Part shown: piece by piece, positions 1 through 12,591 of the stretch
Layout: each line of letters begins with the position of its first letter
How positions within the stretch are numbered: position 1 is the stretch's first letter
DNA from: Amoeboaphelidium protococcarum
Lineage: Eukaryota; Aphelidiomycota; Aphelidea
DNA: 64,000 nt
Assembly: GCA_023515745.1 (NCBI GenBank)
Contig: JALECJ010000258.1
Coordinates: 1,864,501 to 1,928,500 of the forward strand
Reading direction: 5' to 3'
Made by a program: the position numbers and the translations under genes
Notes under the pieces: model-generated
Databases searched by the model: none
What the model was told of the DNA's origin: nothing
What the model saw: the letters and a program-made list of their open reading frames with translations, nothing else

Positions 1-775
1 CATCAGAAGAACATCAAGACCAGTCTGCTATTATTGATGCGGCACAGGAGCGGTGTTCACACAGATACGTTTCGTACTAACTGACTCGCTATGATCACCA
101 GAGTCGAGACAACGCTTCAACAAGCCAGATTAAGCGAGCGGTAGTGACATTTAGGTAGAAGCAGGTGGAATCATTATTTATATACGGAAAGACTGAGTAT
201 TAATATATCCCACAATAGCTGATAGATAGAATAAAGAAGTGAGTGAACAAGTAATGACGATAAAGAGCCAGTGGGAAATATTTGAGGCAAGCCGTGTGAA
301 AGATCGATTGTGATTTTCAACAATCGTGTGGAGTCAACTCCGCCTGCGTGATTTTCCGTTTCGTCGGTTCCCACGATTGTAATGGAAGCGCTGGCAAACA
401 AAGGCACCTTGATGAAGCTTATAAGACATTCACTCCCGTGAATTAATATGACATTCAAATATGGACGATGATAGCGTCTAAATTAAAGGTTAGTGTTGAA
501 GCCGTATAAATAGACAGACATGAAGCTTGATTTTTACGATGCATCAAGGTTAGTGTGAGAATCATTGTTGGCGTGGGAACAGCTGATGCTCATCGATCGA
601 TGGGATGGCGTGTGAAAACTTTCCTCGTCATCACATCATCAAATTTTCACACGGTGATTTTCACACGCATAATGACTATCACCGTCTGTCTACATAACAC
701 ACAACGATCATCAAAGAAGCTATTAAATCAACTATATTCATAGAAGCAAGAAACATTCATTGTTATCAAAGAGAT
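1..775. other. Intergenic / unassigned left edge
   Basis: I see no recognisable gene here. Short open frames exist on both strands, for example a 95-codon minus frame ending at 174. They have no family resemblance and, with only one stop codon in this genome, random frames of this size are expected. The stretch lies downstream of the PPT1 gene. Confidence 0.5.
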
Positions 776-1840
776 TCAAATTTACATTGTAAGATGCTAA
801 GGTACTGACTTAGAGTCATCATCGACTAAGTACTTGGCAATGATCTCCTCCGAGAGCCATTGCTATCCAATTTACATGTGACCGCCATCTTTGGTGAGTA
901 AAATCAGGCGATCGCTCTCATCCAACTGTTTCAGACCAATCCAATCATCCTCATACAATTCAGATTCGCGTAATGACACTAAGCGCTTACCACTATCACT
1001 CCATTGTCCAAACCAGGCAGTTTCTTTAGGAATAGCCATGGTGTCATTGCTGAACATCACTAATACCAACTTGTTCAACTTGAGCATATTGTTCTTGTAT
1101 GCTTCATTCTTGCCGGCCTTCTCATTATTGATGTCTGGCAAAAATATGTTGGACCATAAATATGAATCCAACTACTAAATATCACGATAGTATTAAGCCT
1201 GAATCACGCGGGATTGAACTTGAGGCAAGTATACACCCCTCTTGATTGCCATCCTAGCCAAGCTACACCACCAAGAGCTTTAGACAACATCGTTAGAATC
1301 TTCTCCTATCAGTGTCTCTTGTATCTCATCACAATTAGGCATAGCAGATTATCCGCCGTGCTGAGAGCCAAAAGTGATCAAATTATAAACTTGAACTTAG
1401 TTGCAACGCTCAATGTATGCCCTCAAAGCCTATCCACCTTGTGAGAATCCGAGAGCATTAACACCTGACGCTTTTAACAAATCCAAATCAGCCTACGAAA
1501 CTGATTTCATGGTGCGTAAATTAATCACATTGACGCCTGAACTCGATTTACCATTCATAACATTACACAATCCCTGTACCTGGTCATTCAGATTGCCAAA
1601 GAAGGAAGCCTTTTAATCGGAATCCGCACTTCCATCACCGATTTGAACAGAGTAAACATTAACATCTGGTAACTGATCCCATATCTATTTAGCCACACTT
1701 ACCATTGATCTTTCGTTACAACAACTGTCGCCCATACCATGCCACAGCAACACTGGCTTTCCCTGTTGTGACGCGTTAATTACACTGAGAGACAGAGCTA
1801 TAATTGTCAATATAACAATTTTTACAAACACCATAGCCAT
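776..1840 (-). CDS. PPT1: Palmitoyl-protein thioesterase (PPT1 family)
   Basis: Lysosomal serine hydrolase that removes fatty acyl groups from S-acylated cysteines. The single-exon frame of 354 residues starts at the ATG ending at 1840 and stops at TGA 776-778. A hydrophobic N-terminus (about residues 3-23) looks like a signal peptide. It is followed by the family block LLWHGMGDSCC, the nucleophile elbow GFSQGG (the Ser is catalytic), GSQHGG, the stretch around YLWSNIFLPDINNE, and a C-terminal block with the catalytic-His motif DGGHM. Several residues, including the Gln after GFSQGG and the Gln in GSQHGGQ, are encoded by TAG/TAA, so the gene is only intact under the reassigned code. Length is close to human PPT1 (306) with a small extension. 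It is divergent from MAF1 across a 433-bp shared upstream region. Confidence 0.93.
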
Positions 1841-2273
1841 TTATTAGTAGAATTTTGGTCAATTCTAAACAGAAAGAATTAGTACAAAAGTCTAAAAAAA
1901 TTCAGAAATATTTAAAACACCTCCTTAACTGAGGTAGATGTGTGTGATTGGAGCACAATTTAGTCACCTTTGGTAAAGCCATAATATCACGCTCGGAACT
2001 TCAGTTACCAACCACAAGACTTTCGTTTCAGGAACTGTCAAAATTCCACAAAATACCTTTATAGAGAGAAGCAAGGATTATAGTGTAAATATCAAGTATG
2101 TCTTTATCTTGATTCTCCTCCCCTCTTCAATATGTGTAAATTCCTCCATGTTAGTTCTCGCGCGCGTAATTCTTTCCGTTTCTTCTCAATTCAAAACACT
2201 TTACAACAACAGTACGTTTTACGAGTCTTGTGCATACTTATATAATAGTGCCGGTGTGTAGCTACAAATCACC
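1841..2273. promoter_or_regulatory. Divergent intergenic region PPT1/MAF1
   Basis: These 433 bp separate two divergent start codons and must hold both promoters. The sequence is AT-rich with a CG-rich patch near 2158-2168. I could not assign a TATA box or other specific element. Confidence 0.4.
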
Positions 2274-3413
2274 ATGAAATATTTCTCTACAGACATTGTG
2301 GATGCTTTGAATGCTAAAATGACAGAAATGGAGGGATCGAATTGCCTCATTAATGGTCGGATGGAAGTTTATGTGGGAAAACGGCCTGACAAGAGCGAGA
2401 AGTAATTGATTAAAAAATTGGCACATCTCCATGATGTCCATGCATAGTAATAGTAATAATAATAGTTATAGTAGTAGTAATCGAATACCATTAATCGGGG
2501 TGCATAATCTGATTTGGATGACATTGAGTATTATAGAGAGAATAAGAATCTCATACAGCTGATTGAAATTCTTAATTTCGCTTATCCAGATTATGATTTT
2601 AGTTACTCTGGAGTGGATTTGAATAATGCTTTTGTGGAGTGTACAGGGAAATTGGACGATATTATGTAGAATATTGCCTAATGTCTTGGAGCAGTAGCTG
2701 ACTAGCAACTATCATCCAAGATATTTCATGCTCTTAATCTCGTTGTTGGTCCGTATGCGTTGTATCCTCTACCAGAGTCTGAGCCGTAAAATCCTGCGCC
2801 TTCTCAGCCATCCAGTGTTTCTTCTACATCTACAGCTAGTAAACGCACTAAAGGAGCAGTTTAATAATAAAAATCAAGTACTGTTAGCTCTAAAGAAATC
2901 TAAACTTAATCTGGTCGGTCTAGAAAGTCTTCAATTCTAAAGAAGCATCAGGACGTGGCTTATGAGTATCAGAAAGCACCGGATTCAGAGTTCATTGAGC
3001 GATGGAATAATGAAGTTGAGATTTATTAATACTTGCCTGTAGACGAGAATTCAGATCCACTAAATGAAGATGGGAACTCTCTTTGGACTTTTCATTATAT
3101 ATTTAGGAATATAAAGTTGATGCGACATGTCTATCTGTGTCTGTGTGCATACATTGATTCTGGCAGCAGTAAGTCATCTGTTTGCACTGCTGATACCGCG
3201 AGTTTATCCGGTGATATCGACCTTCTTCAGCATTCCTTTATAAAGAATCAGGTACAAAATGTTGTAAAGATGGGCACGTTATAGTCTGCGTCACCTTAGC
3301 CAATTGTCATTTAAAGTGGAACGTCCTCTCCATCCCCCGTGTAGCTTCCAATTACTGATTCCGCTTCCGTTACTACTGATTAGCATCCTGTTAAGAAATT
3401 GCGCGTTTAATGA
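2274..3413 (+). CDS. MAF1: MAF1, repressor of RNA polymerase III
   Basis: Nuclear/cytoplasmic regulator that represses Pol III transcription downstream of TOR. One exon of 379 residues runs from ATG 2274 to TGA 3411-3413. Visible MAF1 features are the N-terminal MKYFSTDIVDALNAKM box, INGRMEVY, the Y-D-F box (YPDYDFSYSG) and the C-terminal DENSDPLNEDGNSLWTFHYI block matching the family's DSDPFGEDGSLWSFNYFF. A Gln tract (residues about 58-69) is encoded entirely by TAG/TAA apart from one Leu codon. The last sense codon before TGA is TAA, possibly a relic of an ancestral stop. The linker between conserved boxes is Ser/Gln-rich and low in complexity. Its upstream signalling partner class, GATOR2, is represented by the next gene. 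Confidence 0.93.
2445..2480 (+). repeat. TAG/TAA glutamine microsatellite in MAF1
   Basis: Twelve codons in frame: eleven TAG or TAA and one TTA. Under the standard code this would be eleven consecutive-type stops. In this genome it encodes a polyglutamine run without a single CAG or CAA. Confidence 0.9.
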
Positions 3414-3807
3414 TTTTATGCTTATTTACATGAACTTTGAAATATGAATTAAATTGATTCTATCTGCAATATTATTTATGAATATTCTATCATTTTAAAA
3501 TGTACACTATACCGTTTACGGTAGAGAATGTAAGCGCTGATACTGTGCTACACTCAACGACGTCAGTTTGATACATGGCTTTCTGAGCAACTATAATAGT
3601 GGCTTTGTATCGCGTATGCAAACGTAAGACTAATATTGATCAATATCACGAAAATGATCGCCATACACTATAAAATGAAAGTCTTACTTCACTATATCCT
3701 CTTCAATTATCTACGCATAATTAATTAATGGGTGTCGCGTTAAGAGTTGAGAGATCAAATGCGCGCTCTTTCTTCCACTTAAAGAACTTTTCATTTAATG
3801 GACGCAG
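3414..3807. other. Intergenic MAF1-WDR59
   Basis: This 394-bp AT-rich stretch has no supported gene. An in-frame TGA at 3748 bounds the 5' side of the WDR59 frame. Confidence 0.4.
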
Positions 3808-6792
3808 ATGAGGATCACTATATCTTAGTAGCAGTAGTATATTGCAAGAATAGATTATGGTGGAATTAATCTAGCAGATTTATATAATTTATAAAAGTAG
3901 TACCAACTATATACGTTTGATTCAGCAGATATCAGAAAGTTGTACCATGTTCCCGCTGGAAAGTTGAATATCACATTACGACCCCATCAAGATTACACTG
4001 TTGCATATTCTGCTAGTAGTGGACTTCATTTGCTGGATATCTAGACATAGCGATTAATTTACAATTCTGTATATGGTGATGGTAATATTACCGATCTTTG
4101 TTGGTTGTCTGAGAATGTCTTAGCGGTGTCACATACGTCAATGGACTCCATTCGGATACTCGATGTAAGGTCAGCAGCGTGTGAAGTCTAATCTTTCTCT
4201 TTGTATGACTCTGCTCTATATGCCAGTTGTCTTAAAAATTCTTTCAGTGTCAACGATGATAATAATAGTGATGAATTGTGGTCTCTGCATGGTGGTCAAG
4301 TTGTGTGTAAGTGGGATTTACGCAATAGTTTAGAACCTATTCGTTAGATTTAACACCCAGCTTCAGCTATCCAAGATTTTGCACTCATGAATGATGACCG
4401 AGTTATTATTGCTGGTTGGAGTAATTTGTCTGTATATCCTCAGTTAGATGATGCTGATCTATATGGTCCAAGTTCTACTATAAAATGCGGCCCTTTTAGA
4501 TGTCTTGGAGTTGACACTACTGCTGATTAGAATTTAGATTTTGTTATGTATTATGACATTAAGCGAAAGGTATTTGTAAGAAGATCAATGTCCGATTTAG
4601 ATTCTGTTTAGACGTTATCTCCAAATATTGAACACCGACAACCAGTAGACAGTATTGTGATGGGGGATTCCTCTTTTGTTCTCCTCAGTGATAATTCTAT
4701 TTGCAAGGTATAATTTCAGTTACAAGAAGGCGTGACTGCTGATTTGAAAGAATTATAGGAGATAGAATGTCGATAGTCGAAATCTAATTTAATATAGCAA
4801 GAGTGGTTTTTGAATGTTGTATAAAGGGACGCCACGCGCTCAATCAAAGCTCTTATTGCTTAATCCGTCTTTACAAAAGTTGTCAAAGTTCAAGGAATTT
4901 CCATAAACGGACCTCTACTTAATGTTAAGCTGTTGATTTACAGTAAAGTCGTGTTAAAGAAGCTAACTCTGACTTTGGACTATGATTGTATTGAGCATAG
5001 CAAGTCGTAATTGTCTCTTTTTGACTATAATGGTGTGAGTATTGAGGTGCCTGAGCACGTGCGGGACTATTAAGATGGCCCGGTAGAAGTGCTTAAATTA
5101 TTGTTGGAATACTTTTGCATATCCGCGAGCTCAGGACTGGACAAAAATGGTAATGCTTTGGTTCTTGGATAGGAAAGTCCGTCAATGTTTACGCCAGCGG
5201 CTGATGTTCCTGCACCTCGCCCTGTGTTTGCCGTCTTTCATCCTTCTGGAAAGTGTCTGCTGATTAAATATCACTTATAAGGTTGTAGTGGTAGACTTAG
5301 TTTCGACAAGAAATAAATGCGAACATTTGCGGATCATCTTTCAAGCAGGTAGTATTCACATTCTCCAACTTAATCCAATGTTAGCGGCGATGTAAAAGGA
5401 GTTCTTTCTGGATCTGCTGAATCTTCACTCTCCCTCGGTGGACTTGATTAGATTCATCTTCATCCTCATAAAATTTTTATTTTTCAGGACACAAGGATTT
5501 GTGGTATGTCTCTGTAAGAAGCAAGTTTTTACCAAGCTTAGAGTGATGATGGACAATTGGCTGTTGCTGAAAATAATAAGCTGGTAAAGTCTGAATTTCA
5601 ATACGTTTGGCGAGTACTGACTCAAGCTATTTTATTATTTCATACAGATTGGCGGCGTAGTAAAGTCGAAATTTTGTTGTGTTCATTAGTTGAATCCATG
5701 CTGAACAAGGTGGATTCTGACATCATGCATTACTCGTTGATCTCTTGTTTATTCGATTAGTAGAATTTTAGGATGCGCCGCAAATCAATGTAGAAAATAG
5801 TATAAGCTGTGGAGAGAAGAAACTCGCTGCATACTAAGCCGCCTGTCAGAGAACGCAGTGAATTAAAGTTGGTTGAGAAGATTCCCAACTTTGTCAGATC
5901 ATTGTTTATCCCGTTGAAAGATTCTGATGGAGATGAAAGCGAAAGGATTGCTGATCGTGAGGATATGAATTCTTCAGGCATATCAGAATTTGACAATAAT
6001 ATGTCATTGGGCAATTCTTAGTAAGATTTGCGCGTAAATGCTGTCAAAGATGTTCAGTCCTAACATGCTTCCCCTAAATTAAATCCAGTGACAAGTTACA
6101 AAAACTCGCAAGGTCAGTTCACTAGCCTGGATTCTCTTCAAGTTGGAGCATCGGCTAGTTCTGCTCTTTAAAAGGACTTGAATGCGTCGCGTCTTAGAAA
6201 AACTTTGAGTGTAGAGAAATTGTCCTCCACACAGTCGTACTTTCCAGATGGTGAAGATTAAGCATTGAAAAATGAAGAGAAGGTTGTTGATGATTAGAAG
6301 GGAAATTAAACTCAAGTTGTGGTAGGAACTGAGCTGATTAAAAGGCGGAAACGTAAATTATTGACATCAAAAGTTGGATAATCTAAAGTTTTGACGTTTG
6401 AGTTTAAAGACTAAATGAAGCATTCTGTGAAGAGATCCTAGTACCTATAATTCTTAGACAGTAATTGCATGCTGTAGAAAGCGGCAGAAATTCGGTAGTT
6501 TACCGTCAAAAGTACAGAGCCTCAGCTGTAAAATCATTGTGGTGAATGTGATGCGTTATTGGTTAATGATAGCGTTTGTCATACATGTCAGGAGAGGATG
6601 CCGAAATGTGCAGTGTGCTAACTTAGCGTTAAATAGGAACTTTTCGTATTCTGCAGCAAATGTCTCCACGGTGGTCATCAGATGCACTTGGCTAGTTGGT
6701 TCTATTAGGAGTCTGAATGTCCTTTTGGTTGTGGTTGTTAATGTACGCTCACTTTCAATGTCACATCGCCTGCACTGATTAGTTCAGATTGA
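3808..6792 (+). CDS. WDR59: WDR59/Mtc5-like GATOR2 (SEA complex) subunit
   Basis: Component of the lysosome/vacuole-associated GATOR2 complex that relays amino-acid state to TORC1. One exon of 994 residues ends at TGA 6790-6792. ATG 3808 is the only ATG after the upstream in-frame TGA. The N-terminal ~330 residues carry WD40-type blades (for example a CKWDL blade and a blade around RSAACEV). The middle has an RWD-like region and a low-complexity Ser/Asp linker. The C-terminus (about residues 908-985) is a Cys/His zinc module with CGECD, CHTC, CAVC, CSKC, the HGGHQMHLASWF box and CPFGCGCQC. That closely matches the WDR59/WDR24 ending HGGHxxHMxxWF...CPTGCGCHC. WDR24 and MIOS share this fold; the RWD-like middle favours WDR59. 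Confidence 0.85.
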
Positions 6793-7032
6793 TAATCTCA
6801 TTGTATATACATAGTTTGCTGTTATAGTGTTTATCTTTGTATTGAAATGCCATTTTGCGCTAGTCTTGCGTTATTTAAGGCAATTTATATTTCGCGCTAA
6901 ATATATTTGGCTTTTTGAAAGTTTATACTACTATGTGTATAACGCGATATTACATACTATAGCAGTAACAGATAGAAGCTCCAGCCACCATTATACAGAC
7001 GAGATTGGAAGTGAAACTAAAACGACATTTGA

Positions 7033-9264
7033 AACTTCACACGGTTGGTTTCTCGTCTGTTCCTCTTCGTGTCTCTCACGCGTTCTCTCCTTCCTTTCAA
7101 GCATCATCTTCATTCATTCACTCGGCATTTATTTCAATGCAGATTGGCACGCAAACTGGCTTCGTATCACATTGTTATCGAAGTGCTGGATTTTAGCAAG
7201 TGCTCCTCCTACTTAACGACTGGCCAGCTGTTCAGTGACCATTTTTAATCAGTGTTTGCTGTATCAGATTCTGGCGACGATTAATAATCTGTAGTTTTTG
7301 ACAAGGTTGACCCTTTTGGTATTCTGGCTGAAGATTTGACTTATATTAAGAGTAGAGCTTAGGAGGAAGATTTATCAATTGCTGTGAATTTATATAGCTC
7401 CATAGAGCAGGATTACAGGTTTGGATAGATTTAGATTGAACTTGTCGATATGATTGAAGATGATCAGATTGAGAGAGACGTCACTGGTGCGGATGAGGCT
7501 TCTGATCGTGAAATATAGTTTGTGTCTGGTCATACTGAACTCTCTTACGGGGTGTTGCATTTGTATAAAGATACCATAAGTTCAAATATAACGCAAGTAA
7601 ATGACATATCGTCACAGTCCTGGTAAGTATTTTGTGTTCTAGCTGTGCCTGCCTTTATGACCACCTCTGATTTCCTTCTGTTTGTCTCTCCGTACTAGTA
7701 GTATATTTCACATTATCGAGTAATTAGAGACAGTCAGCCTAATAGGTACATGGTGTTGATGAAGTTTTAATAGAAAGGCTTGTAGTTTATGCAGGAGTAT
7801 TAAGGTAGATAGTTCTCCATAATGTCAGCCGAGACGTGTCACGTTGTGCGTGTGAAGGAAATTGATGAATTTACACAGCAGCAAAGTCTATTACTGAGCC
7901 CAGATAGTGTTCAATCTCCATTCTTGATACAAAGTACATCTAAACAGTAAAAGGTATCGGATGTAGAATAGACGTTGGATCAGGATTTTGAAGGGTCGGC
8001 TTCTCTCTAACAACCTCAGCCTCTGTAGTAGTTTTATCAAGTAAAAAGACAAGAAGCTACACCTCCTCCTGTTATAGAATTACCTACCTGTCCTGTTTGC
8101 TTAGAGAGAATGGACGCATCTATATCCGGTCTTGTTACGGTGCTCTGCCATCACACCTTTCACTGTCACTGCCTTACTAAATGGTCAGATTCTACGTGCC
8201 CTGTATGTCGCTTCTCTATCATGCATATCGATTAGCTTGGTGGTGGTGGTGGTGGTGTATCTGGATCTTCATTCAATGTTTGTAGTTAGTGTAATACCTA
8301 AAGTAATCTCTGGATCTGTCTTATTTGTGGTCATTTAGGATGCGGTCGGTATCATTCGGCTCATGCGTATGAACATTTTACTTTAACTAGTCATGTATAC
8401 GCTTTGGAGTTGGAGACTTAGCGTGTGTGGGATTACGTTGGCGATGGATATGTTCATCGCCTGATTCGGGATAGAAGTGATGGAAAGGTGGTTGAATTAC
8501 CAGCACCGTTGAATAGCAATAACAACTTGGACATGATGATGTTGGACGGTTCATAAGCTGCTGGTGTTGGTGTATCTGCAGCAGCGGTCGAGCAGATGAA
8601 GCTTGCCAGCCAGGATTACATGCATGAAGTTAAAAAGGCTGAGGATAAGATGGATAGAATGACTTTTGAATTCACGTAGCTGCTCACTACATCTCTAGAA
8701 TCTCAACGCGCCTTCTATGAGCAGTAATTGCTTGATGTTGAGAATGAACGAGATTCTGCCATAGCGCATTACTTGCACATTGAAAAGGATTTGACCTCGG
8801 CTGTGTAATTAAATCAACAGCTCGAAAATGCAGTAAAGCTTATGGAGCAGCATATTGAAAATTTAAATTCATAAATCCAGGAATCTGTTAATAGTCGTGC
8901 CTTGTAAGATAAATAGATTTAAGAGTTGCAGATGCAGATTATAAAGTTGAAAGATAAATTTAAAGAGGAACTGCTTATGAATGAACAACTGCGTACTAAT
9001 TAAAAGATATACACAGACAAGATTTAGAATTTGGAGCAGATTTTACGCCAAAAAGATGTCCAAATCCAAGATTTGAATGATCAAGTGTCTGACTTGATGG
9101 CCTACTTTGATGCTTAGCAGAAGGTATAGCATAAACTCGATACAGCCAAGACGGAAGAGGAAAGGCAGGACATTATGAGTGGAAATCTAGTCGTTCAGTA
9201 GAATCCGCAGTCATCATAGAAACAATCTTCTTCAAAGAATAGAAAGAAGTCTAGAAAGCAATGA
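7033..9264 (+). CDS. BRAP: BRAP2-type RING E3 ligase (BRCA1-associated protein 2)
   Basis: Cytoplasmic ubiquitin ligase of the BRAP2/Etp1 family, which modulates MAPK signalling in animals. Domains in order: an RRM-like BRAP2 domain ([44 protein letters not shown]), a RING-H2 ([24 protein letters not shown]), a ZnF-UBP ([35 protein letters not shown]), and a long C-terminal coiled coil ending with a basic RKKSRKQ tail. It stops at TGA 9262-9264. The start is unresolved: the frame is open from 7033 after a TGA at 7030, but the first in-frame ATG, near 7449, would cut off the N-terminus. An upstream exon is likely, for example with an acceptor AG at about 7142. It is convergent with PRP17, with 32 bp between stop codons. 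Confidence 0.9.
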
Positions 9265-9296
9265 TGACATAAGTGTTTATTCAGTCCGCTGACATA

Positions 9297-11018
9297 TCAC
9301 TGCCAAAGTTTAATATTGGAGTCTTTGCAAGCAGTCAGGATGCCAAACTATTGCGTCCATAGCACCTGATTTATGGAAGTCTGATGTGCTTTAGCCTTCC
9401 TCACCATATCTGTGGTATGGTAATCATAAATGATCAGGCGGCCATCATTATCTCCAGTGGCCAAATATTTACCATCAGGGGATATACAGAGTCTTGAGTG
9501 ATACTTGGCAATAGATGTACTTTCTATGGAGAACAACTACTTTCTATTCACCCTGTAGTTTTAATCGCTGGAATTGCTAAACTTACATAGTCCATCGCAT
9601 GTCTAAACTACAAACTCTTTACCTTCAGGATGAAGAGCCATCGATGTGATATTAAATCTACTTCCAACACTATTCTTCCTCCTCTTTTTGTTATTATTAC
9701 TCTCTTTACCGTTAATGCCCACACCATCCTGAGCACCATCTTTCTCTGTATTAAACAATCGTATAGTCCGATAGCGTCCGCATTCCCACACACGCAAAGT
9801 GCCATCAGCTGAAGTGCTAACAAAGTGAGAGTTATCAAGAGCCAATAGATTATTTACATTAGCAATATGACTGTTATATTCGCACTACACCACACCGGAA
9901 CTTATACTCCACTCATTCACTAAACCATCTTCATAGCCACACAGAAAACGATCAGCAGAATCATCCTTCAACACGGCAAGAGACAGAGCACCTTAATCTG
10001 ATACAAATTGCTTCAGACACTGGCCATCTCTGAGATCCCACAGCCGCACAACGCCATCCTTTGAAGATGAGAGAAAGCGGAGTCCATCACTTAGGAATTT
10101 GACATCAGTCACAGTGTGGTTATATTACTTTTTCTACTGTTAGGTGGAGGCTATAACACGATAATCTCGCAGCAATTTATAATCGCCATACAACTTCCAC
10201 ACTCTAACTATACCAGAAGAGTAGGCAGCAAGTAGCAGGTGATGACTATTCGGATAAAGATCTATCGCGTTGACAGAAGAACTGTCACTTTGTACTGAAA
10301 AGTTGTGCTTGCATTTAGAAACTTGACTTGTAATTTTAGAGACTGTTGAGCCCTATAGCTCTTACTTGCCAGGTACTTTCCACCAGGTATTCATAAGCGA
10401 CTAAGGACCATAGTATATGCTAGCATATTCGCGTGATAAATTCTGGTCTAAACCAACAAGTTCCTATTACTGATCTGCATCTCTATCTAACAGTAAAGGA
10501 TCGCGTTAAGCTGCAGCATCTTCACCATCTCTTTAAAGCAGAAATCTCTGCAATTCAGACTCACCATCGTCATCATCATCTTGATATCCTCTCCATGGAC
10601 CGAGATAATTTCCACTTAAAGGATCTTATTATTCAGCTTTACGCTTCTTTGCAATTGCTTATTTACCGCTTTTATTAGTTGCAGTGCCCTGAAGCGAGCC
10701 AACACGTCCAATAGGTGACTGATGGTCTTCTTAAACTTACAGCGGAACTCCATGCTTAATCAAATACATTCGACGCGCTTCAAAGTCTGTAGCATTCATT
10801 TCTATTTGATCTATATTCAAAGGGACATCATCCTCTCTCTTGTTAATGCGGTCAACGGCCAAATTTTTACTGTATGGCACATCGATATGACTGCCCTGCT
10901 TCACCTACTATGAAAGCTATTGACGCACCGCTTAATAACTAGATCCATCGATATCACTTTAACGAGCAATTTAATTATCCGCTTACTTGGAGGTTTAATC
11001 TGACATAGTTTGATCCAT
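9297..11018 (-). CDS. CDC40: Pre-mRNA-processing factor 17 (PRP17/CDC40)
   Basis: WD40 spliceosomal protein needed for the second step of splicing. A single exon of 573 residues runs from the ATG ending at 11018 to TGA 9297-9299. The N-terminal part holds the PRP17-type NYLGPWRGY box, matching the family's FLGPWAKY. WD40 blades follow: IVRVWKL, VVRLWDL, LVNEWSI, LRVWECG, LIIYDY and finally NIKLWQ directly at the stop, just as human PRP17 ends in LIKLWD. The blade LATGDNDGRLIIYDYHTT corresponds to the human GDGNGKLNIWDWKTT blade. Gln from TAA/TAG occurs throughout, including polar loops between blades. An active spliceosome agrees with the introns seen in nearby genes. Confidence 0.88.
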
Positions 11019-11278
11019 ACTACATTGACTAAAAGCTGATTTCAAAATTCGTCAAGCTTTTTGAATCGCTGGCTGAGTTCGACCTGAAAAGAGTTCGCGC
11101 TGTTAGTTGATCCAGAGTTGTTGCCACCAATCATCCGCTTGATATCATAACTACAGCGATGTACTATTTCTAAATGAACATTCTCATATAAAAGCATTTG
11201 ATGCGAAAACCTCCAAAGTGTATTCATAATACCATAATCTGTTCTATTGAAGGACAATGTATTACTATTTTTCAAAAA

Positions 11279-12388
11279 TCATTCTCGAACTCTTCTCCAT
11301 TGTGGATAAGATGTAAGAGTGTCTACGCGCCAAACTCCAAGTAGATAGCAGAGACGAAGTTCAAGCAGATCCACAGCCATCCTAATGGCATCTCTAATGA
11401 TGGACAATTTGGAACCGGGCACCTCATGCCAATCCACAGGAACTTCCGCACAACGTAAACCTTTCTATGAAGCGATATGTAACAGTTCAATATCAAAGAG
11501 CCAACCTTCTAAATGGATAAATGGGAATATTCGATGTACAGCACGGCGAGTAAACAACTTGAATCCACACTAAGTGTCATGTATCTATCTAATGTACGGT
11601 GTGGATAGGCAGTATAGAACCAGGTGAAAGGCTAGCATTAAAAGATTCCGTATCCGCGATCTCTTCACCACACTGTCAGTCTTGACCAGATGCGCTCTAC
11701 TCCCAATAGCGATATCAACATTATTACCGTCCTCATTATCTCGCTCACCTTATTTTTATTATTGTTATTATTACTTTCTTTTAATACTGGAAATAAGTTT
11801 AGACAAATCAGCAAATTCAGTAGCACCATCAGCATCAGCAAATAGGCACAACTCTCCAGAGGCGCATAACATTCCGCAAGTCACAGCCCGTCCTTTACCC
11901 CGATTGACGTCAAGTTTGAGCACTTTCATTGATATCAGTCGGTGCCTAGTAGTGTAATCTAGAGATTTTATGAATTCCACCACCACCTGCAATGTCTCAT
12001 CTTTAGAACCATCATCAACCACTATAATCTCACTTTTTAATCCCATTTACACCAGAGTTTCAACACACGGACCAAGCATGGCAGCTATTCTACTCTGTTC
12101 ATTATAAGCAGGAATTATTACAGAAAGATCGTACTTGGATTGTTCTTTAGTTTAACTCGATATATCAACAGGCAACTATTGTTCATTATTCTCAGTAGAA
12201 TTACTACTACAACAGTACCATTTAGCCTCGCTTCTAGTCAAAGGATGTGTCGTGGGAGCAATGATCCGCATTAACCATCTCAGACTTTTCATCATCAACA
12301 TTGGAGCAGCCAATAGTCCAATAGTAACTAGTAGAAATCGAGTTTCATAATTCTTATAAAAATCAAAGGCTAGAAATGAGGACTTCAT
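11279..12388 (-). CDS. ALG5: Dolichyl-phosphate beta-glucosyltransferase (ALG5)
   Basis: ER membrane GT2-family enzyme that makes dolichyl-P-glucose from UDP-Glc and dolichyl-P, the donor for the last steps of N-glycan precursor assembly. The frame has 369 residues, with ATG ending at 12388 and TGA at 11279-11281. A hydrophobic N-terminal segment (about residues 18-45) anchors the protein. The GT2 core shows [47 protein letters not shown], then the ALG5-specific [11 protein letters not shown], where the Gln is read from TAG, and LLGVWRV near the end. An inserted Gln/Lys-rich loop (about residues 210-222) is built largely of TAA codons. It is somewhat longer than human ALG5 (324). MPDU1-like and SPCS3 genes in the window belong to the same ER pathway area. 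Confidence 0.94.
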
Positions 12389-12591
12389 CTTTATATAGTG
12401 ATTGATGCTACAGTAGATTTGTATTAAATATACTACCAGTCTGAACAGTCCCGCGTTTGATGATAAAAAGAGAACAGGGCAGACCGAAAAGACGAACAAG
12501 TGAGATAAACCAGTATGATAAAACAAGAGGCAGAAACGGTATAATAAACATAAACTATATTAACGATACATAGTGCAGACACTAATAATAA

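Noticed and set aside
6827-7216. 129-codon ORF upstream of BRAP2
   Set aside because: Its frame conflicts with the conserved BRAP2 frame and it has no recognisable domain; parts may be BRAP2 5' sequence.
11042-11275. ORF between PRP17 and ALG5
   Set aside because: It begins at a non-ATG codon after the ALG5 TGA and overlaps promoter space; no family match.
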